This document shows positions 23,117 to 34,530 of a stretch of DNA of 64,000 bases, one piece after another. Position numbers and translations under genes: made by a program. The notes beneath the pieces were generated by a model that was given only the letters and a program-made list of their open reading frames with translations, did no database searches and was not told the origin of the DNA. Within the stretch, counting starts at the first letter, position 1, and every line of letters starts with the position of its first letter. This stretch comes from Streptococcus mitis (GTDB taxonomy: Bacteria > Bacillota > Bacilli > Lactobacillales > Streptococcaceae): contig NZ_PKIE01000001.1 in assembly GCF_002860865.1 (NCBI RefSeq), forward strand, positions 1-64,000, written 5' to 3'.

Positions 23117-23683
23117 ATGCAAGAATTTATTCAAACCTATCTCAATAAGCTTGATGTTACAGCGATTATCGAGAATATCTTAACCAAGTTACTTTCTCTT
23201 TTATTCTTATTTTTACTCTTTTATATAGCTAAGAAATTGCTCCATACCATGGTGCAGAGAATTGTTAAACCATCTCTAAAAATGTCTCGTCATGATGTCG
23301 GGCGTCAGAAAACCATCTCACGTCTGTTAGAAAATGTGTTTAATTATACCCTTTATTTCTTTTTACTCTACTGCATTTTGTCGATTTTAGGTTTGCCAGT
23401 TTCTAGTTTGCTGGCAGGTGCTGGAATCGCTGGGGTGGCTATTGGGATGGGAGCCCAAGGTTTTCTGTCTGATGTTATCAATGGCTTTTTCATCCTCTTC
23501 GAACGTCAACTGGATGTGGGGGATGAGGTTGTTCTGACAAATGGGCCTATTACTGTCTCGGGAAAGGTCGTCAGCGTTGGTATTCGAACAACACAACTCA
23601 GAGGAGAAGATCAGGTTCTGCACTTCGTCCCCAATCGGAATATCACTGTTGTCAGCAATTTCTCTCGTACAGACCAGGCCTGA
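23117..23683 (+). CDS. Small-conductance mechanosensitive channel, MscS family
   Basis: A 188-residue MscS-type channel that would open under membrane tension to release solutes after osmotic downshock. The pore helix AGAGIAGVAIGMGAQGFLSD and the following NGFFILFERQLDVGDEV of the beta domain are clear; VPNRNITVVSNFSR ends the beta domain. It stops there, so it lacks most of the alpha/beta C-terminal domain of E. coli MscS (286 residues); compact forms like this occur in streptococci. Confidence 0.93.
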   Translation: MQEFIQTYLNKLDVTAIIENILTKLLSLLFLFLLFYIAKKLLHTMVQRIVKPSLKMSRHDVGRQKTISRLLENVFNYTLYFFLLYCILSILGLPVSSLLAGAGIAGVAIGMGAQGFLSDVINGFFILFERQLDVGDEVVLTNGPITVSGKVVSVGIRTTQLRGEDQVLHFVPNRNITVVSNFSRTDQA

Positions 23684-23699
23684 AATTTTAGTAGATTTA

Positions 23700-23708
23700 T
23701 GGTACAAT
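23700..23708 (+). promoter_or_regulatory. Extended -10 promoter before corA
   Basis: TGgTACAAT at 23700-23708, 26 bases before the corA ATG, with no good -35. The gene could also be read through from the MscS-like gene. Confidence 0.55.
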
Positions 23709-23734
23709 AGAAAGAGTTTGGTAAAGGAGAGAAG

Positions 23735-24643
23735 ATGTTTTTAGAAAAACAGTTGGGCAATGGTTGTACCTGGATTAACCTAGATTTGGACAAGTTGAAA
23801 AAACTAGAGGACCTTTCTGAAATCTACGGTTTGGACAAGGAAACGATTGAATACGCACTGGATAGGAATGAGCGTGCCCACATGGATTATCACCGCGAAA
23901 ATGGGACTGTGACCTTTATCTACAATGTCTTGAACTTGAAAAAGGATAAGGCCTACTACGAAGCCTTTCCCATGACCTTTATCGTGGAACATCGTCGCCT
24001 GATTACCATTAGTAATACCAAGAACGCCTATGTCATTGAACAGATGACCCGTTATCTGGAGAGTCATGACACGCTTTCGATTTACAAGTTTCTCTTTGCC
24101 AGTCTGGAAATCATCAGCAATGCCTACTACCCTGTCATCGAGCAGATGGACAAGAGTAAGGATGAGGTTAATGGTCTCTTGCGTCAGCGGACGACCAAGA
24201 AAAATCTCTTTGCCCTTTCCGACTTGGAGACCGGTATGGTTTATCTTACTGCGGCTGCCAAGCAAAATCGCATGTTGTTGGAGCATATTCAAGGTCATGC
24301 CCTTTATCGTAGTTTTAACGAAATTGAGAGAGAACAGTTTGATGATGCCATGATTGAGGCTCATCAGCTGGTGTCCATGACAGACTTGATTTCACAAGTC
24401 CTTCAACAACTATCAGCATCTTACAACAACATCCTAAACAACAATCTGAATGATAATTTGACAACTTTGACCATCATTTCAGTCTTGCTAGCGGTTTTGG
24501 CAGTAGTGACAGGCTTTTTCGGAATGAATGTTCCGCTCCCTTTAACAGATGAGCCCCATGCTTGGCTCTACATCAGTTTAGCCAGTGCTGGGTTGTGGAT
24601 TGTTTTGTCATTGTTATTAAGGAAAATTGCGAAAAAAAGTTAA
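23735..24643 (+). CDS. corA: CorA-family magnesium transporter
   Basis: A 302-residue protein with a long cytoplasmic N-terminal domain and two C-terminal membrane helices. The CorA signature GMN is present in GFFGMNVPLP at the end of the first helix; the loop is followed by LYISLASAGLWIVLSLLL. The family forms pentameric Mg2+ (sometimes Co2+/Ni2+) channels. SD aggaga precedes the ATG. The gene ends 14 bases before yqeG. Confidence 0.93.
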   Translation: MFLEKQLGNGCTWINLDLDKLKKLEDLSEIYGLDKETIEYALDRNERAHMDYHRENGTVTFIYNVLNLKKDKAYYEAFPMTFIVEHRRLITISNTKNAYVIEQMTRYLESHDTLSIYKFLFASLEIISNAYYPVIEQMDKSKDEVNGLLRQRTTKKNLFALSDLETGMVYLTAAAKQNRMLLEHIQGHALYRSFNEIEREQFDDAMIEAHQLVSMTDLISQVLQQLSASYNNILNNNLNDNLTTLTIISVLLAVLAVVTGFFGMNVPLPLTDEPHAWLYISLASAGLWIVLSLLLRKIAKKS

Positions 24644-24657
24644 GAAAAGGAGCCAGA

Positions 24658-25185
24658 ATGGCGATTGAAAACTATATGCCAGATTTTGCTGTGGAAGCAG
24701 TCTATGATCTGACAGTCCCAAGCCTGCAGGCGCAGGGAATCAAGGCTGTTTTGGTCGATTTGGATAATACCCTCATTGCTTGGAACAACCCTGATGGGAC
24801 GCCAGAGATGAAGCAATGGCTACATGATCTCCGTGACGCGGGCATTCGCATCATCGTGGTATCAAATAACACCAAAAAACGCGTCCAACGAGCAGTTGAG
24901 AAATTTGGGATTGACTACGTTTATTGGGCTCTGAAGCCCTTCACATTTGGGATTGATCGTGCTATGAAGGAATTCCACTATGAGAAAAGTGAAGTAGTCA
25001 TGGTTGGCGACCAGCTCATGACAGATATACGAGCAGCCCACCGTGCAGGTATTCGCTCGATTTTAGTCAAACCCTTGGTCCAACATGACTCGATCAAAAC
25101 GCAGATTAACCGAGCTCGTGAGCGCCGTGTCATGCGAAAAATCACTGAACAGTACGGACCGATTACATATAAAAAAGGAATTTAA
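24658..25185 (+). CDS. yqeG: YqeG family HAD-IIIA phosphatase
   Basis: A 175-residue HAD phosphatase. The nucleophile motif is VDLDNTLI (DxDNT), then VVSNN and MVGDQLMTDI (GDQ..TD) for motif IV. The start at ATG 24658 follows aaaggag; an upstream in-frame start within corA (24562) is ignored. YqeG sits at the head of the yqeG-yqeH-yhbY-nadD-yqeK-rsfS cluster conserved in Firmicutes; its substrate is not established. Confidence 0.93.
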   Translation: MAIENYMPDFAVEAVYDLTVPSLQAQGIKAVLVDLDNTLIAWNNPDGTPEMKQWLHDLRDAGIRIIVVSNNTKKRVQRAVEKFGIDYVYWALKPFTFGIDRAMKEFHYEKSEVVMVGDQLMTDIRAAHRAGIRSILVKPLVQHDSIKTQINRARERRVMRKITEQYGPITYKKGI

Positions 25186-25187
25186 CT

Positions 25188-26294
25188 ATGGAAGAAATTC
25201 TCTGTATTGGTTGTGGAGCAACCATTCAGACGACAGATAAGGCTGGTCTTGGTTTTACCCCCCAGTCGGCACTTGAAAAAGGTTTGGAGACTGGCGAAGT
25301 CTATTGCCAACGCTGTTTCCGTCTCCGCCACTATAATGAGATCACGGATGTTCAGTTGACAGACGATGATTTCCTCAAGCTCTTACACGAGGTGGGAGAC
25401 AGTGATGCCTTAGTGGTCAATGTCATTGATATCTTTGACTTTAATGGCTCTGTCATCCCAGGCTTGCCACGTTTTGTATCAGGCAATGATGTCCTCTTGG
25501 TAGGAAATAAAAAAGATATCCTGCCCAAGTCTGTTAAACCAGGCAAGATTAGCCAGTGGCTCATGGAACGTGCCCACGAAGAAGGTCTTCGTCCAGTCGA
25601 TGTCGTCCTAACTTCAGCCCAAAACAAGCATGCCATTAAGGAAGTCATTGACAAAATCGAGCATTACCGTAAGGGACGCGATGTCTATGTGGTCGGTGTA
25701 ACCAACGTTGGAAAATCAACTCTTATCAATGCCATTATCCAAGAGATCACGGGTGACCAGAACGTCATCACAACTTCTCGTTTTCCAGGAACAACCTTGG
25801 ACAAGATTGAGATTCCGCTTGACGACGGATCTTATATCTACGATACGCCGGGAATCATCCACCGTCACCAGATGGCCCACTACTTGACGGCTAAAAACCT
25901 CAAGTATGTCAGTCCTAAAAAGGAAATCAAGCCTAAAACCTATCAGCTCAATCCTGAACAAACTCTGTTTTTAGGAGGCTTGGGACGATTTGACTTCATA
26001 TCAGGAGAAAAGCAAGGTTTCACTGCCTTCTTTGACAATGAATTGAAACTCCACCGAACCAAGCTCGAAGGAGCGAGTGCCTTTTACGACAAGCACCTCG
26101 GAACTCTTCTGACACCACCAAATAGCAAGGAAAAAGAAGATTTCCCAAAATTAGTTCAACATGTCTTTAATATCAAGGACAAGACAGACCTAGTCATCTC
26201 AGGACTCGGCTGGATCCGCGTAACAGGCACCGCCAAAGTTGCCGTCTGGGCACCAGAAGGCGTCGCAGTCGTCACACGAAAAGCAATTATTTAA
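25188..26294 (+). CDS. yqeH: Ribosome biogenesis GTPase YqeH
   Basis: A 368-residue circularly permuted GTPase needed for 30S subunit assembly. It has an N-terminal zinc finger (CIGCGATIQ ... CQRCFRLRHY), then G4 VGNKKD, G5-like VVLTSAQ, then G1 GVTNVGKSTLIN and G3 YDTPGI: the permuted order G4-G5-G1-G2-G3. It lies 2 bases after yqeG. The C-terminal region is the RNA-binding part of the family. Confidence 0.96.
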   Translation: MEEILCIGCGATIQTTDKAGLGFTPQSALEKGLETGEVYCQRCFRLRHYNEITDVQLTDDDFLKLLHEVGDSDALVVNVIDIFDFNGSVIPGLPRFVSGNDVLLVGNKKDILPKSVKPGKISQWLMERAHEEGLRPVDVVLTSAQNKHAIKEVIDKIEHYRKGRDVYVVGVTNVGKSTLINAIIQEITGDQNVITTSRFPGTTLDKIEIPLDDGSYIYDTPGIIHRHQMAHYLTAKNLKYVSPKKEIKPKTYQLNPEQTLFLGGLGRFDFISGEKQGFTAFFDNELKLHRTKLEGASAFYDKHLGTLLTPPNSKEKEDFPKLVQHVFNIKDKTDLVISGLGWIRVTGTAKVAVWAPEGVAVVTRKAII

Positions 26295-26332
26295 AATGAA
26301 ATCACTGAGCGAACAAAGTGAGCTCATAAAAA

Positions 26333-26486
26333 GATAGTTATTGCCGTGGTGTCTTGCCAATCTATTGATTGGCAAGGGGCACAATTGAGACCAAGGCTCA
26401 ATTGTGAGGTCAGGAAATCCATTTTTCAAAGATGAGATCTTTGGAAAATTAGTTCCGACCGTCCCTCACCACCTAAAATAACTATC
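26333..26486 (+). ncRNA. Candidate structured RNA/DNA element: closing stem with three arms
   Basis: Between yqeH and yhbY, gatagttatt (26333-26342) plus gtggtg (26346-26351) pair with caccac (26467-26472) plus aataactatc (26477-26486). Inside are three arms. Arm 1 is cttgccaatc/gattggcaag (26353-26376). Arm 2 is cacaattgag/ctcaattgtg (26380-26406). Arm 3 is ggtc-ggaa/ttcc-gacc with an inner 12-pair stem tttttcaaagat/atctttggaaaa containing one wobble (26408-26460). Nearly every base is paired around a tight junction. It could be a leader of yhbY, a small RNA, or a non-autonomous mobile element; I do not recognise a named family. Confidence 0.6.
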
Positions 26487-26506
26487 AAAAAACAAGGAAG
26501 AAAATT

Positions 26507-26818
26507 ATGTCATTAACATCAAAACAACGTGCCTTCCTCAACAGCCAGGCACATACCCTCAAACCCATCATCCAAATCGGGAAAAATGGACTGAACGACC
26601 AAATCAAAACTAGCGTCCGTCAAGCTCTTGACGCTCGTGAATTGATCAAGGTAACTCTTTTACAAAACACAGATGAAAATATCCACGAAGTCGCTGAAAT
26701 TTTGGAAGAAGAAATCGGTGTGGATACAGTCCAAAAAATCGGACGCATCTTGATTTTGTTTAAACAGTCTAGCAAGAAAGAGAATCGCAAGATTTCTAAA
26801 AAAGTCAAAGAAATCTAG
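26507..26818 (+). CDS. yhbY: Ribosome assembly RNA-binding protein YhbY (CRS1-YhbY/CRM domain)
   Basis: A 103-residue single CRM-domain protein that associates with pre-50S particles. It starts LTSKQRAFLNSQAHTLKPII with QIGKNGL (the GxxG-like loop of the KH-type fold) and ends in a lysine-rich tail. SD aaggaag precedes the ATG. It follows the structured intergenic element and precedes nadD by 51 bases. Confidence 0.95.
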   Translation: MSLTSKQRAFLNSQAHTLKPIIQIGKNGLNDQIKTSVRQALDARELIKVTLLQNTDENIHEVAEILEEEIGVDTVQKIGRILILFKQSSKKENRKISKKVKEI

Positions 26819-26869
26819 GAAACCTACTCCAAATAACTGTTTTTACAGAGAAATAAAGGAGACTAGCCT

Positions 26870-27502
26870 ATGGCAATCGAACTATTGACTCCCTTTACCA
26901 AGGTAGAGTTGGAGCCAGAAATCAAGGAGAAAAAACGCAAACAAGTCGGGATTTTAGGGGGGAATTTTAACCCTGTTCACAATGCCCATCTCATTGTTGC
27001 GGACCAAGTACGGCAACAGTTGGGACTGGACCAGGTTCTGCTCATGCCTGAATACCAACCTCCTCACGTAGATAAAAAAGAAACCATCCCTGAACACCAT
27101 CGCCTCAAGATGTTGGAGTTGGCTATCGAGGGGATTGAAGGCCTAGCCATTGAAACCATCGAGTTGGAGCGTAAGGGTATTTCCTACACCTACGACACCA
27201 TGAAAATCTTGACAGAGCAACATCCTGACACGGATTATTACTTTATTATCGGAGCTGATATGGTGGACTATCTGCCTAAGTGGTATCGAATTGATGAGCT
27301 GGTAGACATGGTTCAGTTTGTGGGGGTTCAGCGCCCACGCTACAAGGCTGGAACTTCTTACCCAGTTATCTGGGTGGATGTGCCTCTCATGGATATCTCA
27401 TCCAGCATGGTGCGTGACTTCATGGCCCAAGGTCGGAAACCCAACTTTCTCCTACCTCAGCCTGTGCTAGATTACATCGAGAAGGAGGGGCTCTACTGGT
27501 GA
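26870..27502 (+). CDS. nadD: Nicotinate-nucleotide adenylyltransferase NadD
   Basis: A 210-residue enzyme that converts nicotinate mononucleotide and ATP to deamido-NAD. The nucleotidyltransferase signature [16 protein letters not shown] (HxGH-type, here HNAH) and the C-terminal ISSSMVRD (ISSTxIR-type) are visible. An N-terminal extension of some 20 residues precedes the first beta strand. The stop overlaps the GTG start of yqeK. Confidence 0.96.
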   Translation: MAIELLTPFTKVELEPEIKEKKRKQVGILGGNFNPVHNAHLIVADQVRQQLGLDQVLLMPEYQPPHVDKKETIPEHHRLKMLELAIEGIEGLAIETIELERKGISYTYDTMKILTEQHPDTDYYFIIGADMVDYLPKWYRIDELVDMVQFVGVQRPRYKAGTSYPVIWVDVPLMDISSSMVRDFMAQGRKPNFLLPQPVLDYIEKEGLYW

Positions 27503-28092
27503 CCTATCAAGACTATATCAACTGCTCTCGTGAGGCTTTGTTGGAAAAAATGGCAGAGCTTCTACCTGAAAAACGTTTAACTCATTGTCTAGGTGTGGAG
27601 CGTGCAGCCATAGAACTGGCCCAGCGATTTGGAGTCGATACCGAGAAAGCAGGACTAGCAGGCCTTCTTCATGACTACGCTAAGAAGCTGTCAGATCAGG
27701 AATTTTTGGGCTTGATTGACCATTATCAGCTAGATCCTGATCTCAAAAACTGGGGCAATAATGTTTGGCATGGAATGGTTGGCATCTACAAGATTCAGGA
27801 AGATTTGGATTTGCATGATCCGGAAATCTTGCGAGCTATTGAAATCCATACAGTCGGAGCTGGTCAGATGACCGACTTAGATAAGGTTATCTACGTCGCA
27901 GACTACATCGAGCACAATCGCGCCTTTCCAGGAGTAGATGTGGCGCGTGAGATTGCAAGTTTGTCACTTAATAAGGCAGTAGCTTATGAGACAGCTCGCA
28001 CTGTGGAGCATCTAGCTCATCAGGGATTCCCTATCTATCCCCAAACCCTTGAAACCTATAACGCCTTTGTGAACTATTTGAAAGAGGACTAA
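27499..28092 (+). CDS. yqeK: YqeK, HD-domain Ap4A hydrolase
   Basis: A 197-residue HD-fold protein; family members hydrolyse diadenosine tetraphosphate symmetrically. It shows [29 protein letters not shown] (HD) and ADYIEHNR. It starts with GTG overlapping nadD by 4 bases. Its last codons and stop form the left copy of a 17-base direct repeat that recurs before rsfS. Confidence 0.94.
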   Translation: MTYQDYINCSREALLEKMAELLPEKRLTHCLGVERAAIELAQRFGVDTEKAGLAGLLHDYAKKLSDQEFLGLIDHYQLDPDLKNWGNNVWHGMVGIYKIQEDLDLHDPEILRAIEIHTVGAGQMTDLDKVIYVADYIEHNRAFPGVDVAREIASLSLNKAVAYETARTVEHLAHQGFPIYPQTLETYNAFVNYLKED

Positions 28093-28097
28093 ATGAA
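28081..28097 (+). repeat. 17-base direct repeat, left copy
   Basis: AAAGAGGACTAAATGAA spans the yqeK stop codon and the start of the isochorismatase-like gene. The identical sequence occurs at 28594-28610 before rsfS. Confidence 0.95.
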
Positions 28098-28593
28098 GAC
28101 GGCTTTTATAATCATTGATGTTCAGAATATTTTAGTGGAAACAGGTTTTAAGACAGAGAGACTATTGGAAAAAATTTCTTATTTACAAAACCAAGCTAGA
28201 AGCAAGAATATCGAAATTATCTATGTTCAACATATTGAGGATTTTGAAGCTCAAACATCAGAAGATTGGCAGATATCTGGACTTTTAAATCGAAAACCTA
28301 ATGAAAAGGTCTTTCAGAAGAAGTATAACAGTATTTTCAAAGAAACTGGTTTAAAAGAATACTTGGATAAACAGGGGATTGAAAAATTAGTTTTATGTGG
28401 TATGCAGACAGAATATTGTGTGGATACCTCTGTCAAGGTTGCCTTTGAATATGGCTATCAGCTTATTATTCCAGAAGGAACTTGCACAACGTTTGATGGG
28501 GATGACATTCCAGCAGAAACGATTAATGAATTTTATGAGGACATTTGGGAGGAGCGCTTTGCAGATGTCCTAGATTACAAACATATTTTCTAA
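28093..28593 (+). CDS. Isochorismatase-like cysteine hydrolase
   Basis: A 166-residue isochorismatase-superfamily hydrolase. The triad Asp (IIIDVQN, D9), Lys (QKKYNS, about K76/77) and Cys (CGMQTEYCVDTSV, C109) is present. Members cleave amides or similar bonds (nicotinamidase-like, isochorismatase), but the substrate here is unknown. It interrupts the usual yqeK-rsfS neighbourhood, is flanked by a perfect 17-base direct repeat and looks more AT-rich than its neighbours, suggesting later insertion. It keeps a start codon one base after the yqeK stop. Confidence 0.9.
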   Translation: MKTAFIIIDVQNILVETGFKTERLLEKISYLQNQARSKNIEIIYVQHIEDFEAQTSEDWQISGLLNRKPNEKVFQKKYNSIFKETGLKEYLDKQGIEKLVLCGMQTEYCVDTSVKVAFEYGYQLIIPEGTCTTFDGDDIPAETINEFYEDIWEERFADVLDYKHIF

Positions 28594-28959
<366 letters not shown>

Positions 28960-29067
28960 AAGATGAACTCAGTTGTAGTCAACTGGGTTTCTTTGCTTAT
29001 TTTAGAAAATTGATGGAAAGGTAAAGAGCGAGTGGTGTTTGCCATAGAGGCTCTTGGTATCATGATT

Positions 29068-29808
29068 ATGGCAACTTATGAAACCTTTGCGGCGGTCTAT
29101 GATGCGGTCATGGATGACAGTTTATACGATAAATGGACTGATTTTTCTCTGCGTCATTTGCCTAAGACCAAGGAGAAAAAGAAACTTTTGGAATTGGCTT
29201 GTGGGACAGGTATCCAGTCTGTTCGCTTCTCTCAGGCTGGTTTTGATGTGACTGGACTTGACTTGAGTGGGGATATGTTGAAGATTGCGGAGAAGAGAGC
29301 GACTTCAGCCAAGCAAAAGATTGATTTTATTGAAGGCAATATGCTGGATTTGTCCAAGGCAGGTCAATATGATTTTGTCACTTGTTATTCGGACTCAATC
29401 TGTTACATGCAGGATGAGGTGGAAGTCGGGGACGTTTTTAAAGAAGTCTATAATGCTCTCAACGAAGATGGTGTCTTTATCTTTGATGTGCATTCGACCT
29501 ACCAGACGGACGAGGTTTTTCCAGGCTATTCCTACCATGAAAATGCGGAAGATTTCGCTATGCTTTGGGATACCTATGAGGATGCGACGCCTCACTCCAT
29601 CGTGCATGAGTTGACTTTCTTTGTCAAGGAAGCGGATGGCTCCTTTAGTCGTCACGATGAAGTGCATGAGGAGCGGACCTATGAGGTCTTGACCTATGAT
29701 ATTTTGCTGGAACAGGCCGGATTTAAGTCTTTCAAACTCTATGCAGACTTTGAGGACAAAGAGCCTACAGAAACTAGCACCCGTTGGTTTTTTGTCGCGC
29801 AGAAGTAG
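29068..29808 (+). CDS. Class I SAM-dependent methyltransferase
   Basis: A 246-residue protein (start MATYETFAAVYD at 29068; ATG 29062 or GTG 29032 are alternatives, as no ribosome site is decisive). SAM-binding motif I is LLELACGTGIQSVRF, followed by VTGLDLSGDML and FDFVTCYSDSICYM-like motif. It sits between rsfS and tmcAL as in pneumococcus. The substrate is unknown. Confidence 0.9.
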   Translation: MATYETFAAVYDAVMDDSLYDKWTDFSLRHLPKTKEKKKLLELACGTGIQSVRFSQAGFDVTGLDLSGDMLKIAEKRATSAKQKIDFIEGNMLDLSKAGQYDFVTCYSDSICYMQDEVEVGDVFKEVYNALNEDGVFIFDVHSTYQTDEVFPGYSYHENAEDFAMLWDTYEDATPHSIVHELTFFVKEADGSFSRHDEVHEERTYEVLTYDILLEQAGFKSFKLYADFEDKEPTETSTRWFFVAQK

Positions 29809-29817
29809 GAGATTACT

Positions 29818-30915
29818 ATGACAATCACGGGTATTATCGCGGAGTTTAATCCTTTTCATAATGGACACAAATACCTGCTGGATCAGGCTGAGGGGCTGAA
29901 AATCGTAGCTATGTCAGGGAATTTCATGCAACGAGGAGAGCCTGCAATTGTGGATAAGTGGACACGGGCCCAGATGGCACTGGAAAATGGCGCAGACTTG
30001 GTAGTGGAATTGCCATTTTTAGTCAGTGTTCAGGCGGCAGATTTCTTTGGCCAAGGAGCTGTGAATATCTTAGCCCAGTTAAGAATTGATAACCTAACCT
30101 TTGGGACGGAGGAAGTTCTAGATTATCAAAAAATCGCTGACTTATACACAGAGAAAGGTGCTGAGATGGAGCAATTTGTGGAAAATCTGCCTGATTCCCT
30201 TTCCTATCCCCAGAAGACCCAAGCCATGTGGAAAGAATTTGCAGATCTTGATTTTTCAGGCAATACACCCAATCATGTCCTTGCTCTTGCTTATGCCAAG
30301 GCGGTTGCTGGACGAAACATCAAGCTCCATCCGATTCAGCGTCAGGGGGCTGGTTACCATTCTGTGGACAAGGATGTGGACTTTGCCTCGGCGACGGCCC
30401 TCCGTCAGCACCAGAAGGACCAAGACTTCTTAGACCACTTTATGCCTTCTGTTGCCCTTTTTGAGCAGGCTAGTAAGGTGAGCTGGGATGACTATTTTCC
30501 CTTGCTCCGCTATCAAATCTTGTCAAATCTCGACCTAACCACTATCTATCAGGTTAATGAAGAAATAGCTGTGCGCATTAATGAAGCTATTAAAACAGCC
30601 CAGTCTGTGGAAGAATTGGTTGAAGCGGTTGCGACCAAGCGGTACACCAAGGCGCGTGTCAGACGCCTCTTAACCTATATCTTGGTGCAGGCTAGAGAAA
30701 GTGACTTGCCAGAAGGGATTCATGTCCTTGGATTTACTGAAAAAGGCAGGCAACACCTTAAGTCTCTGAAAGGGCAGGTCAATCTAGTCAGCCGAATTGG
30801 TAAAGAACCCTGGGATGCCATGACTCAAAAGGCAGACCAGATTTATCAACTTGGAAATCCAAGTATAGCAGAGCAGAATTTTGGAAGAGTGCCGTTTATA
30901 ATAGAAACAAACTAA
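29818..30915 (+). CDS. tmcAL: tRNA(Met) cytidine acetate ligase TmcAL (YlbM)
   Basis: A 365-residue nucleotidyltransferase-like enzyme that makes N4-acetylcytidine at the elongator tRNA-Met wobble base from acetate and ATP. The start contains [18 protein letters not shown] with the HxGH motif. [12 protein letters not shown] and [15 protein letters not shown] follow. It lies 9 bases after the methyltransferase. Its stop codon lies in the first copy of a 28-base repeat that includes a terminator. Confidence 0.95.
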   Translation: MTITGIIAEFNPFHNGHKYLLDQAEGLKIVAMSGNFMQRGEPAIVDKWTRAQMALENGADLVVELPFLVSVQAADFFGQGAVNILAQLRIDNLTFGTEEVLDYQKIADLYTEKGAEMEQFVENLPDSLSYPQKTQAMWKEFADLDFSGNTPNHVLALAYAKAVAGRNIKLHPIQRQGAGYHSVDKDVDFASATALRQHQKDQDFLDHFMPSVALFEQASKVSWDDYFPLLRYQILSNLDLTTIYQVNEEIAVRINEAIKTAQSVEELVEAVATKRYTKARVRRLLTYILVQARESDLPEGIHVLGFTEKGRQHLKSLKGQVNLVSRIGKEPWDAMTQKADQIYQLGNPSIAEQNFGRVPFIIETN

Positions 30916-30938
30916 GTCTACTGAAAGGTAGGCTTTTT
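30911..30938 (+). terminator. Terminator after tmcAL; left copy of a 28-base direct repeat
   Basis: agtctac pairs with gtaggct (one wobble) around tgaaag, followed by five Ts. The 28 bases from actaagtctac to the T run recur at 31555-31582 with one difference. Each copy includes the stop codon of the preceding gene. Confidence 0.75.
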
Positions 30939-30987
30939 GAGATTTTTTACGAATAAATAGATAGAAAAGAAAATCTTGTACAAGTTC

Positions 30988-31016
30988 CTGACAATTTCTT
31001 TCTTTTCGTGTATAAT
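30988..31016 (+). promoter_or_regulatory. Promoter of yefM-yoeB
   Basis: CTGACA (30988-30993), 17-base spacer, TATAAT (31011-31016). It lies 30 bases ahead of the antitoxin start and excludes the upstream in-frame start at 31008. YefM-YoeB pairs typically repress their own promoter. Confidence 0.85.
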
Positions 31017-31046
31017 AGTGGAAAAGAGGTAAAACGAGGTATGGTT

Positions 31047-31301
31047 ATGGAAGCAGTTCTTTACTCAACATTCCGAAATCATTTAAAAGACTACATGAAG
31101 AAGGTAAATGATGAATTTGAGCCTTTGACGGTGGTCAATAAAAATCCAGACGAGGACATTGTAGTACTTTCAAAGAGTGAGTGGGATAGTATTCAGGAAA
31201 CCCTGAGAATTGCTCAAAATAAGGAACTTTCTGATAAGGTTTTGCGAGGAATGGCTCAAGTCCGTGCTGGAAGTACTCAGGTCCATGTTATTGAGGAGTG
31301 A
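31047..31301 (+). CDS. yefM: Antitoxin YefM (RelB/Phd family)
   Basis: An 84-residue antitoxin (MEAVLYSTFRNHLKDYM) of the Phd/YefM family with NPDEDIVVLSKSEWDSIQET in the DNA-binding N-terminal half and a C-terminal tail that wraps the toxin. ATG 31047 is chosen because GAGG at 31036-31039 gives a 7-base spacing and the promoter -10 lies just upstream; 31041 and 31008 are unlikely. Three bases separate it from the toxin gene. Confidence 0.95.
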   Translation: MEAVLYSTFRNHLKDYMKKVNDEFEPLTVVNKNPDEDIVVLSKSEWDSIQETLRIAQNKELSDKVLRGMAQVRAGSTQVHVIEE

Positions 31302-31304
31302 GAA

Positions 31305-31559
31305 ATGCTACTCAAGTTTACAGAAGATGCGTGGGCAGATTATTGCTACTGGCAAACTCAGGACAAGAAAACGTTAAAAAGAATCAATAAACTAATCAAG
31401 GATATTCAACGTGATCCCTTTACAGGAATAGGTAAGCCAGAACCACTCAAGTATGACTACCAAGGAGCCTGGTCACGTCGTATCGACGCAGAAAATCGCT
31501 TGATTTATATGATGGATGGAGATGGCGTGGCTTTCTTGTCCTTTAAAGATCATTACTAA
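31305..31559 (+). CDS. yoeB: mRNA interferase toxin YoeB
   Basis: An 84-residue RelE-fold toxin that cleaves mRNA in the ribosome A site. It shows the YoeB signature features LKFTEDAWADYCYWQTQDKK, GKPEPLKYDYQGAWSRRID, RLIYMM and the C-terminal FKDHY with the His-Tyr pair used in catalysis. Directly downstream of its antitoxin. Its stop codon sits in the second copy of the 28-base repeat. Confidence 0.95.
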   Translation: MLLKFTEDAWADYCYWQTQDKKTLKRINKLIKDIQRDPFTGIGKPEPLKYDYQGAWSRRIDAENRLIYMMDGDGVAFLSFKDHY

Positions 31560-31582
31560 GTCTACTGAAAGGTGGGCTTTTT
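31555..31582 (+). terminator. Terminator after yoeB; right copy of the 28-base direct repeat
   Basis: Same sequence as 30911-30938 except G for A at the 20th base (gtgggct), giving a stem with two wobbles and a T run extended to about 31584. The two copies bracket the whole toxin-antitoxin cassette. Confidence 0.75.
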
Positions 31583-31680
31583 TTAATCTCTGCGAAACAA
31601 CTGTTTCTAATCAACAAGGATTTAACAATTTTATTTAGTGATTATGACCTAAATTCCTCAAAACATATTCTATTTTAAGT

Positions 31681-31709
31681 TTGTGAAAATCACTTTTTTA
31701 TGGTAGAAT
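31681..31709 (+). promoter_or_regulatory. Promoter of rny
   Basis: TTGTGA (31681-31686), 17 bases, TAGAAT (31704-31709) with an extended TGG just ahead (31701-31703). About 48 bases before the rny ATG. Confidence 0.75.
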
Positions 31710-31757
31710 GTAAAAGAATGTATGTCATTCGGAATAACAATAAAATGAGGTAAAAAC

Positions 31758-34126
<2,369 letters not shown>

Positions 34127-34150
34127 AATTTAGAAAATAGGTACAAGCAA

Positions 34151-34465
34151 ATGATGTTAAAACCCTCTATTGATACCTTGCTCGACAAGGTTCCTTCAAA
34201 ATATTCACTCGTAATCTTGGAAGCAAAACGTGCCCACGAATTGGAAGCAGGTGCGCCAGCAACTCAAGGTTTCAAGTCTGAAAAATCAACTCTTCGTGCT
34301 TTAGAAGAAATCGAATCAGGAAACGTTACAATTCACCCAGATCCAGAAGGAAAACGTGAAGCGGTGCGTCGCCGTATCGAAGAAGAAAAACGCCGCAAAG
34401 AAGAAGAAGAAAAGAAAATCAAAGAGCAAATTGCTAAAGAAAAAGAAGATGGTGAAAAAATTTAA
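34151..34465 (+). CDS. rpoZ: RNA polymerase omega subunit
   Basis: A 104-residue omega subunit ([20 protein letters not shown], then [10 protein letters not shown]) that stabilises the beta' subunit. The C-terminal half is a charged Lys/Glu helix typical of streptococci. ATG 34151 or the adjacent ATG 34154 may start it. Conserved between gmk and priA. Confidence 0.96.
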
Positions 34466-34530
34466 GGTTGGGGGGACTCAATCTTATTTTTTCTATTGCA
34501 AGAATGTACTGACAAGGAGGAGGTGAGAAG

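Noticed and set aside
26295..26506. RUP or BOX repeat between yqeH and yhbY
   Set aside because: The sequence lacks the BOX ends seen at 20632-20741 and does not match what I remember of RUP; it is reported as an unnamed structured element instead.
31008..31046. Longer N terminus for the antitoxin
   Set aside because: It would begin before the predicted -10 box and lacks a ribosome site at the right distance.
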